The notes beneath the pieces are model-generated. The model did no database searches and had not been told where the DNA came from. It saw only the letters and a list, made by a program, of their open reading frames with translations. A DNA stretch of 59,582 bases. It comes from Anaerolineae bacterium. GTDB lineage: Bacteria > Chloroflexota > Anaerolineae > J036 > Brachytrichaceae. The stretch covers positions 1 to 59,582 of the forward strand of contig CANJQH010000014.1 in assembly GCA_947476335.1 (NCBI GenBank), given 5' to 3'. This document shows positions 43,278 through 51,057 of the stretch, one piece after another (positions within the stretch are counted from its first letter, which is position 1; every line of letters begins with the position of its first letter). A program made the translations under genes and the position numbers.

Positions 43278-43910
43278 ATGACGGAAATGCTGATCATCCG
43301 GGGGTATGCGATCGATCCAAAGCTGCTCGAAAAGAAGGCGATTACGCGTTGTCGTGTGCAGGAATGTAAAGGCTCCTGCTGCACCGATGGTGTGTGGCTT
43401 GATTTTGAACAGAGCCAGCGCATTTTGGAACAGGCTGCGCTGATTCAGCCGTTTATGCCTGCAGCGCGGCGCGATCCGCAGACGTGGTTTGCGGAGTTGC
43501 ACGACGATCCGGCGTTTCCGTCGGGACGGTACACAGGCACTACGACGGTGGAAGATCCGACGCATCCGAGCGGGATGACATGTCGATTCCTGCGGCCTGA
43601 GGATCGTTATTGTGCGATCCAAGCTGCGTCGATGGCGCATGGGATGGAGGCGTGGGCGCTGAAGCCGTACTACTGCCGGCTATTCCCGATCGTTGATCAG
43701 TATGTCGATGAGCATGATCAGCCACTGCCGGTCAAGATGCTGACGATCGATGATGAAAATCATCTCTTTCATCACGGCGGTTCGTGTTCCGAAGCGTGTG
43801 CGGTGACGCAGCCGGTATTTCAGGTGTATGCCGAGGAAGTGGCGCACGTCATTGGCGTTGATGGATACCATGAATTGTGCGCGCACGTCGGCGTTCAGCC
43901 GCGTTTGTAG
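43278..43910 (+). CDS. DUF3109 cysteine-rich protein
   Basis: 210 residues. Conserved cysteines include CRVQECKGSCC near residues 24-34, MTCRFL, YCAIQ, YYCRLFP and CSEAC, a pattern seen in DUF3109 and related YkgJ-like putative metal or Fe-S cluster proteins. There is no membrane segment. A start at 43224 was rejected for lack of a ribosome site; TACAGT 12 bases before ATG 43278 could be the -10 box. Function unknown. Confidence 0.82.
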   Translation: MTEMLIIRGYAIDPKLLEKKAITRCRVQECKGSCCTDGVWLDFEQSQRILEQAALIQPFMPAARRDPQTWFAELHDDPAFPSGRYTGTTTVEDPTHPSGMTCRFLRPEDRYCAIQAASMAHGMEAWALKPYYCRLFPIVDQYVDEHDQPLPVKMLTIDDENHLFHHGGSCSEACAVTQPVFQVYAEEVAHVIGVDGYHELCAHVGVQPRL

Positions 43911-43983
43911 CGACGGGCGCGGCTTCTTCGCATAAATTTCGCATAAATTTCAAGCGAATTTTTGGATTGAGTCGCTTTGCCTC

Positions 43984-44011
43984 TTGCTTTTCTCGGCGAA
44001 GCATATATACT
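43984..44011 (+). promoter_or_regulatory. Promoter of tRNA-Leu
   Basis: TTGCTT (43984-43989), a 16-base spacer and TATACT (44006-44011). The predicted start is about ten bases before the tRNA. Confidence 0.6.
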
Positions 44012-44028
44012 CTCATCTTGTAAAACCA

Positions 44029-44112
44029 GCCGAAGTGGCGAAATTGGCAGACGCGCTGCATTCAGGGTGCAGTGCCCTTACGGGCATCAGGGTTCAAGTC
44101 CCTGCTTCGGCA
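44029..44112 (+). tRNA. tRNA-Leu (anticodon CAG)
   Basis: 84 nt. The acceptor GCCGAAG pairs with CTTCGGC, then discriminator A. The D arm contains AATTGGCAGAC, the anticodon stem CTGCA/TGCAG holds the loop TTCAGGG with anticodon CAG, a long class II variable arm follows (TGCCCTTACGGGCA), and the T arm is AGGG/CCCT around TTCAAGT. No CCA is encoded. Confidence 0.95.
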
Positions 44113-44170
44113 TTACAGATTCATGGTAAGAAGATCTACATCACACGATCAAAATGAGTCTGTACTGACT

Positions 44171-44518
44171 ATGAGCCGGCTACTGCTGGCTCTGTTTGTT
44201 TTTTCCGTCTTGTTTGCGTTGCCGTTGGTCCGTTATTTTGTAGAGCGCACGCAGAATGAGGCGAAGCTTCGCAGCGAGTATGAGCGACTAGATGCGGAAG
44301 TGCAGCGCAATACGTATTGTCTGGCGCAGTTGGATGCGGCGGTTGCATATGCGCAGACGGAATCGTTCGTCGAAGAATGGGCTCGCACGCGCGAGCGTAT
44401 GGGACGTGCCGGCGAGACGATTGTGATTCCGTATATGACCGAGCCGCAGTTGAGCATTGTGCAACCGTGGTGGTCAAACCGGGTAGACTGTCGGGGTTCG
44501 CAAGTAGACCGGAAATAA
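44171..44518 (+). CDS. FtsB/DivIC-like septum formation initiator
   Basis: 115 residues. One N-terminal membrane helix (LLLALFVFSVLFALPLV) is followed by a coiled coil (VERTQNEAKLRSEYERLDAE) and the family's C-terminal part (ESFVEEWARTRERMGRAGET). Such proteins link the divisome parts. ATG 44171 is used; ATG 44123 is possible and would add 16 polar residues. It lies between tRNA-Leu and the bactofilin gene. Confidence 0.82.
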   Translation: MSRLLLALFVFSVLFALPLVRYFVERTQNEAKLRSEYERLDAEVQRNTYCLAQLDAAVAYAQTESFVEEWARTRERMGRAGETIVIPYMTEPQLSIVQPWWSNRVDCRGSQVDRK

Positions 44519-44539
44519 ACCGGCGTTGGAGGTAGACGC

Positions 44540-45079
44540 ATGTTTGGACGTGAAAAAGAAAAGAGCAGCGCAGCCACACAGGGAACAGCAGCCACCAGTT
44601 CTGCTGCAACAAACGTTTATGGCACATCATCTGCGCCAAAGGCAGCCGCAGGTGAAGTGCAGACACCGAAGCTTGAGACGATTCTCGGCACAAACTGCCG
44701 CTTCAGCGGCACGCTGCAATCGGACAGTGGCCTGCGCATCGACGGCATTTTTGAAGGCAATATATTGACCACGGGGAATATTGTGGTGTCTGAATCAGCG
44801 ACGGTGCTCGCAGAAGTGCAGGCATATAACATCACAATTTCCGGTTCTGTAAAAGGCAATATCACTGCCAACAAAGTCGAAATTACAGAGACGGGTAAAT
44901 TGTGGGGCGATCTGAACGTCAATGCCCTGCTGCTGCACGAAGGTGCGTATCTCGAAGGGCAGACGAATATGGCCAACGCCGTGGCACCGCCGACAATCGA
45001 CCCGCCCCGGTTTTCGCGTACGCCGCAGCTTGGCGCCAGTACTCGTGATTCAGCGCGCAAAGACAATGACGCCTCCTAG
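44540..45079 (+). CDS. Bactofilin (polymer-forming cytoskeletal protein)
   Basis: 179 residues. A Ser/Ala/Thr-rich disordered N-terminus (residues 1-45) leads into the bactofilin beta-helix (ETILGTNCRFSGTLQSDSGL, GIFEGNILTTGNIVVSESA, ISGSVKGNITANKVEITETG), and a Pro-rich tail follows. It self-assembles into filaments without nucleotide. GGAGG sits nine bases before the ATG. Its closeness to the FtsB-like gene suggests a shared division or shape role. Confidence 0.93.
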   Translation: MFGREKEKSSAATQGTAATSSAATNVYGTSSAPKAAAGEVQTPKLETILGTNCRFSGTLQSDSGLRIDGIFEGNILTTGNIVVSESATVLAEVQAYNITISGSVKGNITANKVEITETGKLWGDLNVNALLLHEGAYLEGQTNMANAVAPPTIDPPRFSRTPQLGASTRDSARKDNDAS

Positions 45080-45112
45080 CGTCTTAGTCGAGCGTGTGAT
45101 GAGCGTGTGACT

Positions 45113-45412
45113 ATGGTCACCGAGATTGAAGTCGAACGCATTGCGCATCTGGCGCGGCTCGAACTGAGCCGTGACGAGCGTGTGCGTTTTGCATCCCATT
45201 TGGCGGCGGTGCTCGATCACGCCGCGGCGCTCGAGTCGCTTGAGCTCGATGAAATTCCGCCGACGGCGTCTGTGCTGTCGGTGCATAGCATCGTGCGTGA
45301 GGAAGACGTCGTTGGCGTCTCTCTCCCGCGGCAGTCTGTGCTGGCGAATGCACCGGCGACGGACGGCGCAGGCTTCGTAGTGCAGGCGACGCTCGGGGAC
45401 GGCGGAGGGTAA
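45113..45412 (+). CDS. gatC: Asp-tRNA(Asn)/Glu-tRNA(Gln) amidotransferase subunit C
   Basis: 99 residues. The typical start IEVERIAHLARLELSRDERV and ASHLAAVLDHAAALESLELD match GatC. It acts as a scaffold for the GatA-GatB interface in transamidation. Its stop overlaps the gatA start (TAATG). gatB is not in the window. Confidence 0.93.
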   Translation: MVTEIEVERIAHLARLELSRDERVRFASHLAAVLDHAAALESLELDEIPPTASVLSVHSIVREEDVVGVSLPRQSVLANAPATDGAGFVVQATLGDGGG

Positions 45413-46863
45413 TGGATCCCACATCCTTGACGGTGCGAGAGGCGCGCATGTGGCTGCAGTCGCACCGCATCAGCGCCGTCGAATTGACGCAGGCTTTTCT
45501 CGCGCGGATTCAGGAATTGAATCCGCGCATCAACGTGTACGTCACTGTGAACGCTGAAGAGGCGCTGCAGCAGGCGCTTGCCGCCGACGAGCGCATCATG
45601 CGTGGCGAAGACGGGCCGCTGCTTGGTGTGCCGATCGCATTGAAGGACGTGTTCTCCACACAAGGCGTGCGCACGACGGCAGGTTCGCACATCCTTGGTA
45701 ATTACGTACCGACGTGGGATGCCACTGTGGTTGCGCGGCTGCGTGATATGGGCGCGGTATTTCTTGGCAAGGTCAACTGCGACGAATTCGCAATGGGTTC
45801 GTCGACGGAAAATTCTGCATGGGGACCGACGCGCAATCCGTGGAACCTCGAACGTGTGCCGGGTGGTTCGTCGGGTGGCAGCGCGGCGGCGGTGGCGGCT
45901 GATCTGTGCTGCGCCGCGCTCGGTACCGACACCGGCGGCAGCATTCGACAACCGGCATCATTTTGCGGTGTGACCGGCCTGAAGAATTCGTATGGCCGTG
46001 TGTCGCGCTATGGTGTGATTGCCTATGCATCGTCGCTTGACACCGTCGGCGCCTTGACGCGCGATGCGGCGGATGCGGAGATCCTGCTGCGCGCGCTGGA
46101 AGGTATTGACCCGCACGATTCGACCTGTGTCGATGCGTCATCGATGCGCGACCAGTCGGCGCCGGCTGATCTGCGCGGGTTGCGCGTGGGTGTGCCGCGC
46201 GAATTCTTCGTCGATGGCATGCAGCCGGAGGTGGAGCAGGCGGTACGTGCGGCGATCGAGCAGATGCAGGTGTTGGGCGCTGTAGTCAAGCCAGTGACGC
46301 TGCCGAATACGTCGCTTGGGTTGCCGGTCTACTACCTGATTGCGCCGGCGGAAGCGAGCGCCAATCTGGCACGCTTCGACGGGGTGAAGTATGGGCTGCG
46401 TGAAATCGGGGCTGACCTGATCGACACGTATCAGCGCACGCGCGCGGCGGGTTTTGGTTCGGAAGTGAAGCGCCGCATCATGCTTGGCACGTATGCGCTC
46501 AGCGCCGGTTATTACGATGCGTATTACATTCGTGCGCAAAAGGCGCGCACGCTGATCAAGCGCGACTTCGAGCAGGCCTTCGCCGAAGTCGATGTCCTTG
46601 CGGCGCCGGTGTCGCCGTTTACCGCGTTCAAACTCGGGGAGCGCACCGACGATCCGCTGCAAATGTATCTGGCCGATGTGCTGACGCTGACGGTCAGCCT
46701 GGCTGGTGTGCCGGGGATCAGCGTGCCGTGCGGATTTGATGGCGCGGGCCTGCCGATCGGCTTGCAGTTGATCGGGCCGGCCTTCGGTGAAAACGTGGTG
46801 CTCGCTGCAGCGCAGGCGTATCAGGCCGCGACAACGTGGCATTCAAGGAGACCGCAGTTATGA
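45412..46863 (+). CDS. gatA: Asp-tRNA(Asn)/Glu-tRNA(Gln) amidotransferase subunit A
   Basis: 483 residues, standard for GatA. The amidase triad lies in IALKDVFSTQGVRTTAGSHI (Lys near 77), GGSSGGSAAAVAADLCCAAL and GTDTGGSIRQPASFCGVTGLK (catalytic Ser near 177). It releases ammonia from glutamine for the GatB site. Its stop overlaps the next start as ATGA. Confidence 0.95.
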   Translation: MDPTSLTVREARMWLQSHRISAVELTQAFLARIQELNPRINVYVTVNAEEALQQALAADERIMRGEDGPLLGVPIALKDVFSTQGVRTTAGSHILGNYVPTWDATVVARLRDMGAVFLGKVNCDEFAMGSSTENSAWGPTRNPWNLERVPGGSSGGSAAAVAADLCCAALGTDTGGSIRQPASFCGVTGLKNSYGRVSRYGVIAYASSLDTVGALTRDAADAEILLRALEGIDPHDSTCVDASSMRDQSAPADLRGLRVGVPREFFVDGMQPEVEQAVRAAIEQMQVLGAVVKPVTLPNTSLGLPVYYLIAPAEASANLARFDGVKYGLREIGADLIDTYQRTRAAGFGSEVKRRIMLGTYALSAGYYDAYYIRAQKARTLIKRDFEQAFAEVDVLAAPVSPFTAFKLGERTDDPLQMYLADVLTLTVSLAGVPGISVPCGFDGAGLPIGLQLIGPAFGENVVLAAAQAYQAATTWHSRRPQL

Positions 46864-47855
46864 ACGTGGTGATTTTGCTGGCCGGTTACGGTACACGATT
46901 GCGTCCGCATACGTATACCCGGCCGAAGCCGTTGATTACCGTGGCGGGTAAGCCTGTGCTCGGCCATATTCTCGATGGCATCAGCAATGTGCCGATCGAG
47001 AAAATTGCGTTCGTCGTCGGTTATTTGGGCGATCAGTTTGAGCCGTATGTGCGTGCGAACTATCCATCGATTCAGGCCGACTACATCGTGCAGAAAGAGG
47101 CCACCGGTCAGGCGACGGCGGTGATGCTGGCGCGGGATGTGGTGACGGGGCCGATGGTGATTATCTTCGGCGATACGGTGACCGACGCCGATTTGAGCAA
47201 GCTCGAGGGCGTTGACGCCGACGGTGTGGTGTATGTGCGCGAAGTCGAGGATCCGCGGCGCTTTGGTGTGGTGCAGATCGGAGCCGATGGCGTTGTCGAG
47301 CGCGTGATTGAGAAGCCGGCGTCGATGGAAAATCGGCTGGCGCTGATCGGCGCGTATTACGTGCGCGATGCTGGGCGACTGATGGCGGCATGCCAGGAGT
47401 TGGTGGATCGCAACATTCAGACGCGCGGCGAGTATTACCTGGCCGATGCGTTGAATCTGATGATCGAGCAGGGCGCGCGCTTTCGCACTGAGCGGGCGGA
47501 TGTGTGGCTGGACTGCGGCAAGCCTGATGCGGTATTGGAAACGAATCGCTGGCTGCTGGCGCACGGGCGTGACAACAGCGCAGCGCTGCCGAAGGGCGAG
47601 TACATGATCATTCCACCGGTGAACATTCATCCGAGTGCGAAGATTGAGCGCAGCATCATCGGTCCGAACGCGTCGATCGGTGCGGGCTGCGTGATTCAAA
47701 ATAGCGTGATTCGCGACACAATCGTGGACACCGGGGCGCACGTGAACGATCATGTGCTGGCAAATTCGCTGATCGGTCGCGATGCAGCGCTGCTCGGCCG
47801 GCCGGGCAAATTCAATGTCGGCGATAGCAGCGTGGTCGGCTTTGACGAAGAGTAA
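46860..47855 (+). CDS. Sugar-nucleotide pyrophosphorylase-like nucleotidyltransferase
   Basis: 331 residues. It begins MNVVILLAGYGTRLRPHTYT, the nucleotide-binding loop of NDP-sugar pyrophosphorylases, with PKPLI following. IIFGDTVTDADL near residue 103 carries the metal-binding Asp. The C-terminal part (residues 255-320) has left-handed beta-helix hexapeptides (IERSIIGPNASIGAGCVIQN). It probably makes a dTDP-, UDP- or GDP-sugar. ATGA overlap with gatA indicates coupling. Sugar specificity is unclear. Confidence 0.9.
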   Translation: MNVVILLAGYGTRLRPHTYTRPKPLITVAGKPVLGHILDGISNVPIEKIAFVVGYLGDQFEPYVRANYPSIQADYIVQKEATGQATAVMLARDVVTGPMVIIFGDTVTDADLSKLEGVDADGVVYVREVEDPRRFGVVQIGADGVVERVIEKPASMENRLALIGAYYVRDAGRLMAACQELVDRNIQTRGEYYLADALNLMIEQGARFRTERADVWLDCGKPDAVLETNRWLLAHGRDNSAALPKGEYMIIPPVNIHPSAKIERSIIGPNASIGAGCVIQNSVIRDTIVDTGAHVNDHVLANSLIGRDAALLGRPGKFNVGDSSVVGFDEE

Positions 47856-47858
47856 AAC

Positions 47859-49019
47859 ATGCGTAATTTCATCTCCAATCGCGTCACGGCTGTGCCGCCG
47901 TCCGGTATTCGCAAGTATTTCGACATCGCTGCCACGATGAAAGGTGTGATCTCGCTGGGCATCGGTGAGCCAGATTTCGTCACACCTGCGCCGATTCTAG
48001 AGGCGGGCATTGCGTCGCTGCGGCGCGGTGAGACAGGTTACACGAGCAACAGCGGCACAATGGATCTGCGGCGTGCAGTGGCGACGCATTACGAAAGGCT
48101 TTATGGCGTCAGCTATGGGCCTGACGATGAAATCCTGATCACGGTCGGCGTGAGCGAGGCTATGTATCTGATTTTTACCTCGATTCTGGATACCGGAGAC
48201 GAGGTGATCGTGCCGCAGCCGTCGTTTGTCGCGTACACGGCAGAAGTGATGCTGGCCGGCGGCGTGCCGGTGCCGATTGCCACGCGCGTCGAGAACGATT
48301 TCATGGTGACCGGGGCCGAGATCGAGGCATGCATCACGCCACGCACGAAGGCGATTCTGATTGGGTATCCGAGCAATCCGACGGGTGCGGTGATGAGCCG
48401 CGAGCGTCTGCTCGAGGTCGCGCGTATCGCGGAGAAGCACGACCTGCTGGTGATCAGCGACGAGATTTACGATCGCCTGGTCTATGGTGTGGCGCACACG
48501 TGCTTTTCATCGCTGCCGGGAATGCGCGAGCGCACGATGGTGCTGGGCGGCTTCAGCAAGGACTACGCGATGACGGGCTGGCGCATTGGCTACATGCTCG
48601 GTCCGGTCGACCTCGTGGCGGCGGCGCGCAAGGTGCATCAGTACACGATCATGTCGGCGCCGACGACTGGTCAGGTCGCTGCTGTTGTGGCGCTGGAGCA
48701 GGGCGAAGAGTATGTCGAGCGCATGCGCCTCGAGTATGACCGTCGGCGCAAGCTGATCGTCAGCGGGCTGAATTCACTCAGCCTCGATTGTTTTGAGCCG
48801 CGCGGCGCGTTTTATGCGTTTCCGTCAATTCGCAAGAGCGGCATGAATGAAGAGCAATTCTGTGACGCACTGCTGCAGGAAGAGCAGGTCGCGTGTATTC
48901 CTGGCAGCGCATTCGGCGCTGGCGGCGAGGGCTTCGTGCGTATGGCATACGCTACGTCGTATGAAAAGATCGAACGTGCGCTTGAGCGCATGCAGCGATT
49001 TATGCAGAGACATGGGTGA
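47859..49019 (+). CDS. PLP-dependent aminotransferase (class I/II)
   Basis: 386 residues. Substrate-arm motif IGEPDFVTPAPIL near 30, GYPSNPTGAVMSR near 165, and GGFSKDYAMTGWRIGYM with the PLP-binding Lys near residue 232. FVRMAYATSYEKIERALERM contains the Arg that binds the carboxylate. Resembles the aspartate/aromatic aminotransferase group (fold type I). It lies three bases after the nucleotidyltransferase and so probably belongs to the gatCA operon. Confidence 0.93.
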   Translation: MRNFISNRVTAVPPSGIRKYFDIAATMKGVISLGIGEPDFVTPAPILEAGIASLRRGETGYTSNSGTMDLRRAVATHYERLYGVSYGPDDEILITVGVSEAMYLIFTSILDTGDEVIVPQPSFVAYTAEVMLAGGVPVPIATRVENDFMVTGAEIEACITPRTKAILIGYPSNPTGAVMSRERLLEVARIAEKHDLLVISDEIYDRLVYGVAHTCFSSLPGMRERTMVLGGFSKDYAMTGWRIGYMLGPVDLVAAARKVHQYTIMSAPTTGQVAAVVALEQGEEYVERMRLEYDRRRKLIVSGLNSLSLDCFEPRGAFYAFPSIRKSGMNEEQFCDALLQEEQVACIPGSAFGAGGEGFVRMAYATSYEKIERALERMQRFMQRHG

Positions 49020-49031
49020 TTTCAGATTTTC

Positions 49032-49096
49032 GATTTCAGATTTGATGCATTTTGCATCTCTCAATCTCTCAATCTCTCAATCTCAAATCTGAAATC
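49032..49096. terminator. 14-bp inverted repeat between convergent genes
   Basis: GATTTCAGATTTGA (49032-49045) and its exact inverse (49083-49096) enclose a loop with tandem TCTCAATC copies and a small inner hairpin (GATGCATTTTGCATC). It follows the aminotransferase stop; element B9 was inserted at its right arm. Confidence 0.65.
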
Positions 49097-49098
49097 TG

Positions 49099-49210
49099 GC
49101 AACTACTCAGGCCCAAATCGGTATTTCCCGCGAAACACGCGATTCCTTCCCCCGGAGGGGGAGAGAATAGTGTGTCTCGCGTTGGAAAAATGGCTGGCCT
49201 GAGCAGGTAC
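49099..49210 (+). mobile_element. Family B palindromic element, copy B9
   Basis: 112 bp starting GCAACTACTCAGGCCC and ending GAGCAGGTAC, flanked by exact 8-bp repeats GAAATCTG (49091-49098 and 49211-49218). The inner arms are less well matched than in other copies (CGCGATTCC against AGAATAGTG), so this copy mixes the two subfamilies. Confidence 0.9.
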
Positions 49211-49235
49211 GAAATCTGAAATCCTGTCCTCTTCG

Positions 49236-49880
49236 TCATTTCTCCGTCACATTTGCATTGTCGAACACCACATCGGTGCCGGGCTGGTCGATGACGGTGA
49301 GCGCCATGACGCCGATGTCGCCTTGGGCGAATGATGCATCTTCGCGCGTGTTGATCAGCTGATCATTGACGTAGTACTCGAGCTTCTTGCCTTTCATCAC
49401 GATGCGGAGGCGATTGGATTCGCCGCCGGTTTTGATGGCGGGGTGCTGCATCCAGTCTGCCCAGTTCGTCCACTTGCCATCTTTCGTAATGCCGGCGCGC
49501 CAGTAGCCGTCGGACGAAATTTCAAAGTGGTAGAAATTTTTGCGATCGGTGACACGAAAGAGCACGCCGAAGCCGTTGTCCTGTGGCCCGCCGATCGGTT
49601 GTGCGTCGATTGCAAAAACGCCGTCCCGGAATTTTTTTCCGGCGGTGCTCCAGATGGTCAGGTTTTCATTTTTCACCGTGATGCGCAACTTGCTGCTGTC
49701 GTATTTCGCATCACCGGACAAATCCGAAGTGATCGTCCAGCCTGATTTTGGATCGTCGAAGTTATCAGACCAGGGCAGCGTGGTTGTTTGTGCGGAGGAG
49801 TTGCCGGAACATGCGGCGATGCCGAACATGATGCTCGGCAGTAAGAGTGCGCCGATCAGCGAGCGAAAGCGTTTGGTCAT
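49236..49880 (-). CDS. Lipoprotein with concanavalin-like (DUF1080/LamG-type) domain
   Basis: 214 residues. The signal peptide ends in the lipobox FGIAAC (Cys 24). A beta-sandwich domain then reads WSDNFDDPKSGWTITSD, YDSSKLRITVKNENLTIWST, GFGVLFRVTDRKNFYHFEIS and LRIVMKGKKLEYYVNDQLIN, as in carbohydrate-binding laminin-G or 3-keto-disaccharide-hydrolase-like folds. It is probably anchored outside the cell, binding a polysaccharide. Divergent from the polysaccharide deacetylase 23 bp away. Confidence 0.82.
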   Translation of the reverse strand: MTKRFRSLIGALLLPSIMFGIAACSGNSSAQTTTLPWSDNFDDPKSGWTITSDLSGDAKYDSSKLRITVKNENLTIWSTAGKKFRDGVFAIDAQPIGGPQDNGFGVLFRVTDRKNFYHFEISSDGYWRAGITKDGKWTNWADWMQHPAIKTGGESNRLRIVMKGKKLEYYVNDQLINTREDASFAQGDIGVMALTVIDQPGTDVVFDNANVTEK

Positions 49881-49891
49881 GGCGGCGTAAC

Positions 49892-49897
49892 TATAAT
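49892..49897 (+). promoter_or_regulatory. -10 box TATAAT, leaderless deacetylase gene
   Basis: A perfect TATAAT ends six bases before the GTG at 49904, so the transcript should begin at or beside the start codon. The divergent lipoprotein starts only 11 bp on the other side. Confidence 0.65.
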
Positions 49898-49903
49898 CGC
49901 CGC

Positions 49904-50839
49904 GTGCGCCGTTTGCTGGGTTGGTGGGGGATGGTTTTTTGTCTGGCAGTGTGGGCCGCTGCTGGTCTGCAGGCTGGCGCTCGCGCGGCGATTGTGCAGC
50001 CGCCGCGCGGAGTGGGCGACGCGATATTCACTGCAGAACCGCAGCCGTCGGCAAAGCCGAGGCGAACGTCGGCCGGCGTCGTGAAAGTGCCGATCCTGAT
50101 GTATCACTACATCTCGTCGCCTGGGCCGACGGCTGATCGATTGCGGCGCGAGTTGTCCGTCGAGCCGGCGGCGTTCGAACAGCAGATGCGCTGGCTGAAG
50201 GTGAACGGCTTTCACACAGTGACGCTCGACCAGGTGTATGACGCGCTGGCCGGTGGCGAGCCGTTGCCGAAGAAGCCCATCGCGCTGACCTTTGACGACG
50301 GCCATATTGAGCATTACAAATTTGTGTTTCCGCTGCTGCATTCGTTGGAAATGACGGGCACATTTTTTATTGTGGCCGATTTCGCCACATTCAGTTACAC
50401 GAATCCGGATTACCTGAGCTGGCAGCAGGCGCGCGAGATGGCTGATGGCGGAATGCGTATCGAGTCGCATGCGCGTACACATCGTGACCTGCGCAATCGT
50501 TCTTTTCAATATCTGGTGTGGGAAGTGCTCGGCTCGATTGAGCAGATCGAAGCGTACACGGGCCGGCGTCCGACGTTTTTCTGCTACCCGTCCGGCAAGT
50601 ATGACGATGCTGTGGTGCGCATGCTGAAATCTGTGAAGCTGCGCGGCGCAGTCACCACCGCATACGGCATGCAGCATCGGCTGGCGGATGCGTTCGCGTG
50701 GACGCGTTTGCGCGTGCGTTACGGCGCATCCATTGCAGAGTACGCATTGCTGGTTGGGGGTGCGTCAGGTGCGCCGCCGCAGGAAGCGCCGACGCCGAAT
50801 TCGGCGCCGATCGAAGCCACGCCTGCACCGGAAGGGTGA
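49904..50839 (+). CDS. Polysaccharide deacetylase (NodB homology, exported)
   Basis: 311 residues from GTG. There is an N-terminal signal segment (GWWGMVFCLAVWAAAGLQAG). The NodB domain has VPILMYHYISS, IALTFDDGHIEHYKFVFPLL with the two catalytic Asp residues, RIESHARTHRDL with the metal His pair, and FFCYPSGKYDDAVVRML. It removes acetyl groups from an envelope or exported polysaccharide. The C-terminus is Pro/Ala-rich. A longer frame from 49847 overlaps the divergent gene and was rejected. Confidence 0.9.
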   Translation: MRRLLGWWGMVFCLAVWAAAGLQAGARAAIVQPPRGVGDAIFTAEPQPSAKPRRTSAGVVKVPILMYHYISSPGPTADRLRRELSVEPAAFEQQMRWLKVNGFHTVTLDQVYDALAGGEPLPKKPIALTFDDGHIEHYKFVFPLLHSLEMTGTFFIVADFATFSYTNPDYLSWQQAREMADGGMRIESHARTHRDLRNRSFQYLVWEVLGSIEQIEAYTGRRPTFFCYPSGKYDDAVVRMLKSVKLRGAVTTAYGMQHRLADAFAWTRLRVRYGASIAEYALLVGGASGAPPQEAPTPNSAPIEATPAPEG

Positions 50840-50998
50840 GTGTTGTCACCCGGACCGATGGTCCGGGCTGGGGCAGCGTCGCGCCTCCGGCGCTTTGTCG
50901 ATGGAACATGAGCGCCAACGGCGCGGTCCGCTGCGGCAGACCTGTGACCAGCCGCCCCGGGTGACGGCGGCGACACGATGCGCGCGAGGATTCGCCCC
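50840..50998 (-). repeat. Family C GC-rich interspersed repeat, copy C2
   Basis: It starts right after the deacetylase stop. It contains the hairpin CCGGACCGATGGTCCGG and a block whose reverse complement matches C1 (GCGACGCTGCCCCAGCCCGG in both). It ends near TTCGCCCC, like C1. The terminal inverted repeats of the window carry a degraded version of the same hairpin. The 218-bp gap to the FtsX gene holds no gene. Confidence 0.65.
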
Positions 50999-51042
50999 TT
51001 TCGGCGGATACACCCACTCACGCCGCGCTTATGCGTTGCGCC

Positions 51043-51048
51043 TACACT
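51043..51048 (+). promoter_or_regulatory. -10 box of the FtsX gene
   Basis: TACACT lies nine bases before the ATG at 51058, with no Shine-Dalgarno sequence. It predicts a leader of about two bases or none. Confidence 0.45.
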
Positions 51049-51057
51049 CGCGCAGCC

